From positions 2,865,501 to 2,929,500 of the forward strand of contig CALZFC010000354.1 of NCBI GenBank assembly GCA_945643635.1: a stretch of DNA of 64,000 nucleotides, given 5' to 3'. Numbering within the stretch: the stretch's first letter is position 1; each line of letters opens with the position of its first letter. A program made the translations under genes and the position numbers. Source of the stretch: Allodiplogaster sudhausi (Eukaryota; Nematoda; Chromadorea; Rhabditida; Diplogasteridae). Positions 1-10,198 of this stretch are shown in pieces. A model generated the notes under the pieces. The model searched no databases and was not told where the DNA came from. It worked only from the letters and a program-made list of their open reading frames with translations.

Positions 1-2149
1 CTTCGTTTATGTGTGTGACATATGTATGTATGTAAATGTTTTCTCTTTCTCTATTGCAAAACTTCGCGTTCTATTATTTAAAGGAAGTATCCGACGAAAG
101 AAAACCGTATCTGATAAAATTACGTTTCAAACTGTGCTAAACTCCCAACTGGATGAGCTTTTTTTTTAGCGCCCGCTACAAAATTTCAAATTTGAAAGGT
201 ATGTGTATCTAACCTCTCTCGACTTCTTTAATTGTCTCGTTTTTCTCTAACGTCTGTATCTCTCATCCCTTGGTGAAAATGGGGTGATAAGACGGGCCGA
301 GACTGCCTCTTTTTCCCACCCGTTGGCACTCCTTGCTTGGATTTGAGCATACACCGGGTGCATCGACAGAGACGTTTTCTAATGTATTCCAAAAAACAAA
401 TGCAAGTTTCTGGCTAAATACTGACTTTCGTAAAGCGGGACCACTCTATTCGATCTTTTAGGCCTGACTTGATCATATGGGAATATAAAAGAAGAAGTTA
501 TTTTTTCGTCGGATACTTAATTTAATAGACTCTGCGCTTACCTCTAGGCCGGGCATTTCGGGATATCGCTGATGGAAGAATTCTTGAATGGGCCCACGCG
601 ACACATGAATCGTCTGGCTCCAACCAAAGTGGAAGAGGAGATTGGAGATGCGGCCGAAGAAGGACATTTGGTCGCCGTGCTGTGACATCAACGCTAAAGT
701 TGTTGTGAGCTGATGAGATCAATTCAATTTCCTTAAAATATATAAACGCTAGTTGAAAGTTGACACATTCTGCCTTTGCGCACCTGGAAGGAAGCTTGTG
801 AAGGAGGGAACGCCCGTGATGAATTCGTCTCCATCCATTGTAGCGAAACCCGACGTCACGGCGAACTTATCGATCCCAAGAAGATGGAAGAGGCCTGTTG
901 AGGAGTTTAGTTTATATGTATAAATATTTTTGATATGTACATACATACATATATCAATAGCACAAATAATTGTATAGGAATTTACATATAAGTATGTACA
1001 TATGTGCATACATATGTGCATGGATATCTACTAGAACATGAAACCGAGAATTCGGAGCGAGCTTTCATTTAAAAGCAACTTTAAGCAACAGAAGTAGAAT
1101 AAGCGCGTGGCCTCTGCTAACCGAAGCCGCAAAGTGTAGTTGTGGTCTCGCTGAAAGCGGCGTCGAACTTCTCTTCACGGAGCTGAGCCAGCAGACCCGG
1201 AGTGTCAAGTGTCGCTAAAAGGAACATTGAAAGATTCTGGAGTTTTCAATTCTTCTACGTTCTCTTTAACTGAATAATTAGTGTTGTATACCTCGAAACA
1301 TCTCAATATACGACGGAACAACTTCGTGCTCAATCTAAAGTTCAAAATTAGTTAAAGTATGTACGTATGTATATAAATATATGTAATTAAATATACGCAC
1401 TTTTCAAGTACTGAAATTAATTAAAATCAAATTAATTTCATTTGTTACTGAAAATCAAATGAAATTAACTAAAATAATGTAATTTATATAATTAATTAGA
1501 GTACAAGAAATGTTGGCCTTACTGTAAGTATATGTGATATATCCAATTTGTGTGAAAGCTTCTTACATCCACGTATGCGAACGGATTTGACTGTAAGGAC
1601 GTCCAAAAGCCAAGGGAGGCGGACTTCTTTGAGATCTCTTCAAATTGAAGCATCAGAGTGTTCCCTGGAATGTGAATGATTCGAGCGTGTTTGCTGGTCG
1701 TGTTCGGATAGCCAGAGTGCAGGATCGGAGAGAGCATGACCTGTAGAGAGGGAGGGAGAGAGGTTAGGAGTGCGAAAATTTGGCAAAGAAAAGAGGTTGA
1801 GAGAAAAAAAAGGATGAATGAATGAATTTATTAAGGTTTTAAATATTAATACGAAAAATAGTAAGTAAACCAATATAATCACGGATGAAAGAGAAATATA
1901 TACGGCCGAGCACTAAAAAAAAAATTTTTTTTAATACATGCACAGTATAATGATAGGTTATGCACAAGATTGGCTTCTTCTCACCACTTCATGGCCCGCC
2001 TCGACGAGCGCATCCGAGATGCGGCCATTCAGATTGGCCGTGCTGTGATAGATGATCGGATTGAAAGCGAGGAACTTGAGAGCGCCAGCCAAGCGAAGGA
2101 AGTTGAGGAAGACGACGACCATAAGGAAATGAACAGGAAAATGAAGCAT
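1..2149 (-). CDS. UDP-glucuronosyltransferase, 5' part (partial)
   Basis: UGTs are ER-membrane enzymes that transfer glucuronic acid or another sugar from UDP-sugar to small lipophilic molecules. I read six exons on the minus strand, each with GT/AG borders: 2149-1985, 1740-1567, 1334-1292, 1214-1122, 894-784 and 693-542. Exon 1 has a signal peptide followed by ISDALVEAGHEV, matching the nematode UGT N-terminus (typically ADTLVEAGHDV). Exon 2 continues with MLSPILHSGYPNTT. Exon 4 has LLAQLREEKFDAAFSE and CGFG, exon 5 has LFHLLGIDKFAVTSGFATMD, and exon 6 has HGDQMSFFGRISNLL. The UDP-binding C-terminal domain and membrane anchor are not in the window and presumably lie beyond the left edge. A MITE-like repeat sits in the intron after exon 6. 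Confidence 0.85.
85..518 (-). mobile_element. MITE-like repeat with terminal inverted repeats
   Basis: The two ends are inverted copies of AAGTATCCGACGAAA (85-99 and 504-518). The right-hand part, read on the minus strand, matches 44621-44806 closely over about 190 bp, so this is a dispersed repeat family. I see no coding capacity, so it is probably a non-autonomous DNA transposon. It lies in an intron of the UDP-glucuronosyltransferase gene. I could not identify a clear target-site duplication. Confidence 0.6.
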
Positions 2150-3790
2150 CTTAAAGTAATATATTTATATATATTTTTTAATGTAATCGCTTCAGAGGGT
2201 TAAAAGTAAAACATGTGTAAGTGTGGCGTGTGGAATCAATAGGGCAGCAAGCGAGAGAGAGATAGAGAGAGAGAGAAAGAAAGAAGAGAGATTGAGAAAG
2301 AGAGAGAGAGAGATAGAGATAGCGAGCGTCTGCTTCAGACTCAGCTGTACGTATTTCGTTATCACATATGGACTCTTATGATGGCCAGTGAAGCGATGAT
2401 ATTTTCCGACTTACCTCTCTTTCTGGTCAGTCTCACTCTTTTCTTTTCTCCGGGTCATTTCCTCGCCTTTTTTCAACACATTCTAGCCATTACTTTTTCG
2501 CATGTTTTCATAATATAAGCATCAGAGATAGTTCTTAACTGTTCATTACTTAATTAGTACAAGTGCTATCCATACTTATCTAGTAGACATTAATTCATTC
2601 ACTCTTCTGTTTCCAATCTAATAGACAATAAAGTGATCAGCAAAGACTAGCAATTTCACAATCAAAAATCGCTGCACCAAAAAGTTTACAGATTATAGAA
2701 AGTGACAATTCCATTATCACGGCCCGCATGGCTCTTAACCTCGTTTCCAAACCGGTCGCTTACTTTTTTCTTCCTTCCCTGCTGCGCATTGGGTTGAAAA
2801 AGACATGATTTCCTTGCAAAAGTAGTAGACGAATACGACGGCGAGGAGATAAGATTGAGGTTTTGTATTCTCCTTGAACGCGTCGTGAGGCTTTTTTACT
2901 GTTTTTTAATATTGAGTCGATCCCTGCTTCTAGTTGTTGTGTTTTCTTTTTCAAGTGTAATAAAAATATGGTGTTAAGCCCTTGCCTTGCTTTCCGAATC
3001 ACGTTGTTACAAATAAACCTGACAATATTAATAAATAAAAAATTCGAATATGGTGAGAGAAAAACGCGGGAGTAGAAATGGGAGAGCGAGCGAGTGTGAC
3101 AGAGAGATGAAGCCTGTCTGATTGATTCCGGCAAACTTGTAACAAAATGTTGGCAAAAAGAAGAGTGCATCGACTTAATTTGCAAACGCGAAATTTGAGT
3201 ACGCATTATGCTTGCGAGGAAGATACTAACTTAATAAATCTTCTCGATGCCTTCTCTTCCTCATTCTCCCCGCAGCACGTGTCAAGCATGAGCAATTCAT
3301 TGGAAAAGTCTAGTTTGAGTTGCTAAACAAATCATAATCATAAGTGGGCATAGTTTATGTATATGACATGCGTATATTCAGCCGACGATGTGGAGACTCA
3401 ACAAGTTCCCTCTGACAATACAGATTTTGTTTCGATCTTTTTCTTTGTTATTTCACAATTTTGTAGTGTTTTATAGAAGAATAATAGAGGCAATTAGATA
3501 ATCAATCATACTACCTTAATAAATCTAAGTTTTGTTTACAAACCATTCTTTTTTTAGGAATAAATTTGGCAAGCCCATACGGACCAAAATCGAAAGGAAC
3601 AATAACCCAAATCTCATGATGATACAGGATTTGCGTCTAACAATAAGTATGGATATCAGATTTGTATCTCGAATGCCAGGTTATTTGTGTTTGAAAGCAA
3701 TAATATTGCAAATAACACAACAACAAATTTTATCGGAACAGAAATATAATTTTAATGAAAAAAACATAAATACAAAAGATGAGGCTCTGG
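2150..3790. other. Intergenic; GA-rich microsatellite
   Basis: There is a purine-rich (GA)n tract at about 2247-2325. The longest open frame here (minus, 3206-2760) has no motif I recognise and is basic and low in complexity. I see nothing else supportable. Confidence 0.5.
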
Positions 3791-3799
3791 AGAGGAACG

Positions 3800-6011
3800 A
3801 AGCAATAGTCGACTTTTCTTCACATGTTGTTCCCATGACGCGACTTGAGCAGCCTCAGGGAGCTCCAGTACGCCAGGAAGAAGAGTGTGCTGAACAAGTT
3901 CTTTATTTAAGAACGATTATAGAGATTTAAATTTCCCGCCCAGCTATTTTCAATTCACGTAATGGACACCACGACAAAGTAGGGATGTGAAAGCCGTACA
4001 TGAAGCAAACGTCGAACAAGCCGAAATTTTCTTCCTCGTCTGTCAAATTGTCAAAGTCCTGCAAAAATAATAAATTACAACTCCAATTCGTGGAGAATAA
4101 TAATTTAAACAGCAAAAATGACACGCCTCTGTCTGGAGCTTGTCCACGAGAAGAACCGGAATGAAAGCTTCGCTTTTCAATTCGGGGAAGTCAGTCCAAT
4201 TAGCGGTCGCATTCTAAAATTAGCGAGGTTTTAAAATAAAACACAGCAAACTAATAACGAATATATATATATATATATATGTTTTTTTCCAACAAGAATT
4301 TCTTTTTGATAGTTCCTGGATTTAGTAACGTATAAGACTATTCAGGGCAATAAACTGGCATTAACAACAGCAATGACGGGTGGATGATGCACGGGATAGC
4401 GAATCGAATCGCTCATATTCGCCCAATTGTGCTTGTAGTGCTGAAAGTGGACAACTTTCGGCTTTGTCATTCTATTTTTATTGTTTACTACTTAAAAGTA
4501 CTCAAATGCGATGTAATAAAGAAGAAACTTACGTTCTCATAGGCGTGTTCCATGGCATCAAGCAGCGACTGAAAGAAAAAAAAACAGCACTGTTAAGGTT
4601 CAAGCAAGTAACCTATAAGTACTTTTTTAATGTTATGTAAGTTGAAAAGCTTTTTCAACTTGTACCACAAGAGTGGACTGGTTGTTGTCGAGGCGGCAAG
4701 TGATGATTCGGTGGTGGTGGCCGATCTTCTCGTTCTGCTCGTCGAGCAGCTGAGTTGTGCATGTCACTTCGCTGCCGTTCATCTTCTGCAACGAGCGCGG
4801 ACTTTGCTTCGGTTTGAGAGAGAGAAAAGAAATCGATATTTAATTCGTCGAGAATGTGGACTTTCCTTTTTTCAAGAAAATATTTTAGCTTCAATTGTGC
4901 ATTGCAGATTTAGTTATTTCTAGTGGAAAAACTGTGATTGTTTTCTAGTAGTTGATTTTAGTTTCAGCTACAGAAATTGAGTTACTTCCGTGAAGTTCTT
5001 GACGACTTTCATGGGCAGAGTATAGGGTAGAAAGTTGTCCGCGTTCGAGGTGAGAAGTTCGAGAGAAGCGCGCATCGTTTGCTCGGAACTCATGAACGAC
5101 ATCGCCTAAACGTGCAACAAGGTTTAATATTATGTATAAAACTTGTTTTATTAAAGATATTCCAATTAGGATTGGTGTAATAAAAAAAAGTTGCCTTTTT
5201 TGCTACAAAATACTTACCTTTCGTTAAAAGTTAATTATCTGCTAGCTACTTTGATGAAACGAAAATTCGTTAACTAAGCCTTACGAGAGCGCCAGAGTAC
5301 GTGTACGCTTCGATGAAGTAGCAGTGAGCACCCTGGAATCAGAATGATGTAGGAAGTTGAGAAGTGAAAAGCAAAGCCGGGAGATTCCAGACACAGAGTT
5401 CAAATTTTTTTTTAAATAATAAACGAATTTATTAACTAAAAAAAAGAACTCTTTCCAAAACATTTTTATACGAATAGAGTCAGCCGTCTAATTTGTTGTT
5501 TGGAATAAGGGAATAAATATTTCCAAGATTCGTGTACCGGTCGCCGGAACGCACGAGCGTTCTCCTGCTTGAGGATCCTCCTATCGATCGGTTCATCATC
5601 ACACTTTTTCCCGCCGCTTGAGATCGCTTTCGGACCTGAAAATGATAACTGCTTTCAAATATTCATTATAATAATTAATTCTTCGAATTGCGCAATAAAG
5701 AGATAGGCCGGGAAAAGCAGCAAAAGAAAACTTTAGTGCGCCTGACCATAGCCAGTGTTGTAGAAGTCCAAAATATCGAAGAGGATGCAGTCTTGAAGCG
5801 CTGATGCTGTAATGTCATTTAATGTTTACAAAGAACCAAAAAATATTTAAAATTGTTTAATAGAAACAGGTAACAGAGTAAATCTGCTTAATAAAGATAA
5901 ATAAAGGATTAAATATCTATAAACATTATATATATATATACATATATATATACCATTGTAGTAACCTTGGAAAGGCAAGGCAGTGAGAGCCAGTGCAAGA
6001 AGCAGCCGCAT
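3800..6011 (-). CDS. Unrecognised secreted protein gene, multi-exon
   Basis: I do not recognise the family. The ATG at 6011 begins a good signal peptide (MRLLLALALTALPFQGYYN). Exons with plausible GT/AG borders then follow leftwards: about 5800-5747 (ALQDCILFDILDFYNTGY), about 5635-5540 (GGKKCDDEPIDRRI), about 5333-5286 (HCYFIEAYTYSGAL), about 5106-4985 (MSSEQTMRASLELLTSNADN), about 4790-4670 (NGSEVTCTTQLLDEQNEKIG), about 4570-4530, about 4215-4125 and about 4060-3950. Several Asn-X-Ser/Thr sequons and scattered cysteines fit an extracellular protein. A hydrophobic stretch at about 3900-3825 may be a C-terminal membrane segment. The first four joins stay in frame, while the 3' exon set is less certain. 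Confidence 0.5.
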
Positions 6012-6255
6012 GCCGACCGAGCCAACGAGACAAATGACTCTTTCAAAACAAGAACATTTACATACTGTCAATCGATGCATTAATCCTTCATTTCCATAAT
6101 GAATCCTTTCGTTATATTTGCACTTTGAAAATTTGTGTTGAAGTGGAAACTTTTTTCTATACTATTTTATTCAAAGTTGAAGAGTGCTGTTGGAATAAGG
6201 AATATTGAAATGGAGCCAAATGCTATCAGATAAAGTGTTCCTTTATTTATGCTGT

Positions 6256-6609
6256 TGTTGAGTAGATATGTAGTATCTACATGTAGTTTGATCTTGACTC
6301 TGTGAGTCAACGTGTGTATTGGTAGATAGCAATTAGTGCTGCCTCCCTCTCGTAGCCATTGGCATAGATCATCACGGCAGAGGCCACTCACTCTCACAGT
6401 TACCCATTGCTCTACTACCTATCCTTCGCTTGTGAGATGTATATAAGCGCCCCGTTAGTTAGTGGCGCATGTCATTCGTTCGTCCTCTCTCTCTACATGT
6501 TCTACGGCGGTTCATCTCTCTTCTAATAAACCTCTCTTCCGCCTCGCCTCTCGTCCTGACACACACAACACTCGTTCCCTGTCCCTCCCTCTTCTGGAAG
6601 GACACAACA
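6256..6609 (+). repeat. 5' LTR of Gypsy-type element
   Basis: The repeat starts TGTTGAGTAG and ends GGACACAACA. It holds a TATA box (TATATAAG, 6440-6447) and, about 80 bp downstream, AATAAA (6525-6530), the usual order of LTR promoter and polyadenylation signal. The right boundary is uncertain. Bases from about 6785 (CTACAGTTGTTAAAA) resemble the sequence at the end of the 3' copy, so the LTR may extend to about 6790 with a deletion in the other copy. No primer-binding site starting with TGG directly follows either candidate end. Confidence 0.7.
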
Positions 6610-7080
6610 ACTGTCGATCAGGACTACAAGAACTTCTGCGGCGGCCGATTTCCCATCTACGGCCGTTCCCTTTTCTCTCTCGCGCTATCTCTCGCCGGTC
6701 AGCCTCTCTCACGGTCGACGTCTCCAACCGCGACGTCGTTCCTGGGTGGCTGTTCCTGAGCATCTACACGCGACTCCGGCAGCTCTACAGTTGTTAAAAC
6801 CCCAAGTTGACGGGGGCCCGTTCTCTGCTTGCGGAGTTCGGGAACAACAAGGTGTGTTTTCCTCCCCAGGGCCCTCTCCTGTTCTGTCCGCACGTGTGGC
6901 GCGTTTCCGTTAATTCGGATTCGGCAGCGTGGGATTGGAGAACAGGAGGTGTGCAGGTGGCGTAGCCAGCCTGCATTGCTGTGGCAGTTGGTGGTGTGGA
7001 GCTCGGTGCGGAGCGGTGCGGTGTTGCTGGTGATTACAGGCAGAGAAGGGGAGGAGTGTGAGGCACCGAGAAGGAAGGAA

Positions 7081-7537
7081 GGTGGCAGTACAGTAGTGGC
7101 CAGACCTTAGCTTGAGAGAGTTTCGGACTCTAAAAGCAAGAAGGTAGCCCGTACTGAGAGTGTGCGCAAGCAACTCTGTTCCACTAGAAGGTTACGTGGC
7201 AGTGCACAGTGGCCAGACCTGAGCTTGAGAGAGTTTCGGACTCTAAAAGCAAGACGGTAGCCCGCCCTGACAGTGGTGTTTAGACAACTCTGGTCCACTG
7301 GAAGAGAAGTGAAGTGGCAGTACCGAGTGGTAAAACCTGAGCTGAAGAGAGTCTCGGACTCTAACAGCAAGAAGGTAACCCGTACTGAGAGTGTGCCCCT
7401 AGCAACTCTGTACCACGAGAAAAGATCAGTGACAGTACTGAAAGGCCAGGCCTGAGTTTGGAGAGAGTTTACGACTCTGACAACGAGAAGGTAGCCTGTA
7501 CTGAAAGTGTGCCCCTGGCAACTTTGATTCACTGAAG
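7081..7537 (+). repeat. Four tandem ~110-bp repeats in the element leader
   Basis: Four imperfect units start near 7081, 7191, 7304 and 7420. Each contains a variant of GAGAGAGTTTCGGACTCT, then AGCAAGAAGGTAGCC, a GTACTGAGAGTG-like stretch and a GCAACTCTG-like end. The array ends directly at the gag start codon (7538), so it lies in the 5' untranslated leader of the element RNA. Each unit can form a short hairpin through GAGAGT/ACTCT. Confidence 0.8.
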
Positions 7538-8600
7538 ATGGCTGAACTGAAAGCATTCATGCAAGCTTTAAAGGAGCAGCAATACCAGAACTTGCAGGCT
7601 CAGCAAAGCTTAGTGAAGACAATGCAAGAACAGAATGCCAAGACAGTTGAGCAACTGTTGGAGAGACTAGAAGCAGCTGAGAATGGGAATGCCCAGTCAC
7701 AGAGACAAGGTGACGGAGCAAGGGCCGGGCCCTCCATCGATGCTCTTGAAAGGACGATCCAAGTGTTTGAGTACGAGCCAGAAGATGGCTGTACATTCAA
7801 TGCATGGTACGCGAAGTACGAGGATGTCTTTGAGAACAAGGCTGGTCATATCTCGGAGGTGCAGAAGGTTCTCATGCTGATGAGGAAGCTCAGCGTGAAG
7901 GTCGATGCTCAGTACCGCAACTCAATCGCACCCAAGAAGGTGACCGATTTCACCCTCACGGAGACAGTTGAGAAGTTGACGTTGTTTGGTGACTACAAGA
8001 CAGATTTCGAGGAGAGACTGTACTTGTTGGATCTGAGAATGAGCACGACGAGAATCAATGACTTCAGAGTTCTATGAGGTGAACAAGGCTGTCGAAGAGG
8101 CCAAGATGGCAGAACTCTCAAATGACCAACTGAAGACAATGTTCTTCATGGCGGCGATTGACACGCCACGCCATGCGGACACGGCATTCCACTTGCTGAG
8201 TCAGCTGAAGAAGAATGCGGCGGTGACCATGGAGGAGTTGGTGCAAGAATGCGATAGAATCGCGATTCTTAAGAATAAGAGCAGTGCAGTACAAGCTCAA
8301 GGCAAGGGTGCCATGGTGCGCTATGTGGGGAAGCATCAGAAGAATGTCAATCAGAGAACAAAGAAAGTCAGCGAGACGTCTTCGTCCAGTGACGATGATG
8401 CACACACACAGAAGAACAGCAGGTTCAAGGAAGGCAAGTCTTGCTTCCGTTGCGGTGGTAGACACGCGCAGGAGAACTGCAGGTTCAAGGAGGAGAAGTG
8501 CTTTGCATGTGGCAAGATTGGCCATATGAGGTGTGTCGGAGCAAGAAGGCTCAGGACAGCATTTCGTGGAAGGAGCACAGGAAAGATAGCACTAGAATGA
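7538..8600 (+). pseudogene. gag: Gypsy-type Gag, frameshifted
   Basis: Gag is the structural protein of the retrotransposon particle. The ATG at 7538 opens a coiled-coil N-terminus rich in Gln and Glu, then a capsid-like core (residues about 70-175, including FEYEPEDGCTFNAWYAKYED), as in Mag-like nematode and arthropod Gypsy elements. The frame ends at 8077 and homology continues in another frame from about 8065 (FYEVNKAVEE), so there is a frameshift. Two zinc knuckles follow: CFRCGGRHAQENC (CX2CX3HX4C) and CFACGKIGHM, the second cut by a further frame change near 8530. The shifts may be decay or, for the second, ribosomal frameshifting. I favour decay because the coding core is also deleted. 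Confidence 0.75.
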
Positions 8601-9145
8601 ACAGGGTTGTTGTAAACTCTGTGCGGAACAAGTCATTCGATGTGGAAGTTGTGATCGGAGGCGCCAAGGTCACCATGCAGGTGGACACCGGTGCAGATAT
8701 CACACTGATTTCGAAGTCGACTTGGGAGAAGATTGGTAAGCCAAAGTGCAAGAAGGCAGACTGCAAGCCGGTCAGTGCTTGTGATCAGAAGCTATCACTC
8801 ATTGGCTGCTTCCAGACAAAAATCCAATATGGTGATAGAAGTGCCTTGGGAGCCGTCTACGTGACGAAGAAGCCCCTGAAGTTGCTGGGCATGGACTTCA
8901 TTGCAAAGCTGGAGATGATCAGGCTGGAGCAGTCCAGGAGGAATCCGAAGGCTCAGATTGAAGCAAAACGTCCAGCAGAGAGTTTCCAGAGAAGGAAGCG
9001 ATTGAACTTGTCTGTGCCATCAGGAAGCACTGATGAGCCGGTGAAGAGGCAGTTCGATCAGCAGCAGGGCACGAAGGCACGCCATTTCTCAGTCGGAGAT
9101 CTTGTCCGGTACAAGACAAGTGGTCAGGCGATTGGCAAGAAGTAG
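8498..9145 (+). pseudogene. Gypsy-type protease fused to pol C-terminal tail
   Basis: A retropepsin domain is clear around VDTGADITLIS (8683-8715) and GMDFIAK (8889-8909); DTGA is the catalytic aspartate motif. The frame then passes directly into sequence typical of the region after integrase (HFSVGDLVRYK, about 9082-9115), so the RT, RNase H and integrase segment is missing, an internal deletion near 8910-8940. The frame ends with TAG at 9143-9145, and the same frame meets TGA at 9179-9181 before the tail continues. The product could not drive its own reverse transcription or integration. Confidence 0.75.
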
Positions 9146-9181
9146 AATTGTGGCGAGATCCTGAGTAAGAAAGGCCGATGA

Positions 9182-9682
9182 GCCTACTCAGTGAAGTTGG
9201 AAAATGGTTGCGTGATCAAGGCATACGCAAATCAATTAGTGTGGTACCACAGAGACGTGGCAGCAGAGACAGAGAGCACGAGGCTACCGTTGTCTCTATT
9301 GCTGGACACCTTCTCAGCCACAACAATGCCGACTGCACAGCATGAAGGGAACGGCCGGATGCCAAATGATCTGAATCAGTCACGAGGAACTGATCAGAAT
9401 TCGAGCGAGTCGAGGAATCCAGCGTCGTCAGCAAGCGGAACGTCGAGGTCGAGCAACTCGAGCAGCGTGGCGTCATGGGCACAACCGCACTCAAGTTCTA
9501 CGGCCGCGCCGACATCTCACGCAGCCCAGCAGCAGACGAGCCCCTCAACGACTTCAGCGAGTTCCAGTCAAGCAGTCGATCCCTCAGTCCGGACGCGTCC
9601 TCAGCGTCACCGTCAGCAGCCGAATCGACTGAACCCTGACCCCACCAAGCAGAGCTATCAGCTCTTGTATTATCCCCATTGA
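9182..9682 (+). pseudogene. Remnant of Gypsy pol C-terminus, Ser/Gln-rich tail
   Basis: This continues the protease/tail frame after two stop codons. It begins AYSVKLENGCVIKAYANQLV, the small SH3-like beta-barrel region often found after Gypsy integrases. A long Ser/Thr/Gln-rich low-complexity tail follows, ending just before the 3' LTR. It has no enzymatic motif. Whether it is ever translated is unknown. Confidence 0.6.
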
Positions 9683-9713
9683 TGTTTTATAAGATTGTAG
9701 TTTTCAATCTTAG

Positions 9714-10067
9714 TGTTGAGTAGATATATAGTATCTACATGTAGTTTGATCTTGACTCTGTGAGTCAACGTGTGTATTGGTAGATAGCAATTAGTGCTGC
9801 CTCCCTCTCGTAGCCATTGGCATAGATCATCACGGCAGAGGCCACTCACTCTCACAGTTACCCATTGCTCTACTACCTATCCTTCGCTTGTGAGATGTAT
9901 ATATGCGCCCCGTTAGTTAGTGGCGCATGTCATTCGTTCGTCCTCTCTCTCTACATGTTCTACGGCGGTTCATCTCTCTTCTAATAAACCTCTCTTCTGC
10001 CTCGCCTCTCGTCCTGACACACACAACACTCGTTCCCTGTCCCTCCCTCTTCTGGAAGGACACTACA
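9714..10067 (+). repeat. 3' LTR of Gypsy-type element
   Basis: This matches the 5' LTR at about 350 of 354 positions. Differences include G/A near the start, A/T in the TATA region (TATATATG here against TATATAAG), C/T after AATAAA, and A/T in the last ten bases. The divergence implies an old or moderately old insertion, unlike the BEL element in this window. The target duplication GCTGT follows at 10068-10072. Confidence 0.8.
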
Positions 10068-10198
10068 GCTGTTAAAATAAATCTCTTGATATATATTTGT
10101 ACATGTGTATATATGTATAGTGAGTGATTTCTTCTTTTGTAATATATCACGATTTATTCTTCTGCATATTTTATTAAATTTTGGATCATTTTTTTTAG

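Larger units (their letters stand above)
6256..10067 (+). mobile_element. Non-autonomous Ty3/Gypsy-type LTR retrotransposon
   Basis: Two direct repeats (6256-6609 and 9714-10067, 354 bp each, about four differences) flank a plus-strand internal region. The 5-bp sequence GCTGT precedes the left copy (6251-6255) and follows the right copy (10068-10072), consistent with a target-site duplication. The interior keeps a long leader, gag with zinc knuckles, a retropepsin and a post-integrase tail. Reverse transcriptase, RNase H and integrase are absent: protease homology ends near 8900 and tail sequence starts by about 8930. It may lie in the first intron of the coiled-coil gene that follows. Confidence 0.85.

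Noticed and set aside
2760..3206. 148-codon open frame on the minus strand
   Set aside because: Basic, low-complexity composition, no domain or splice context.
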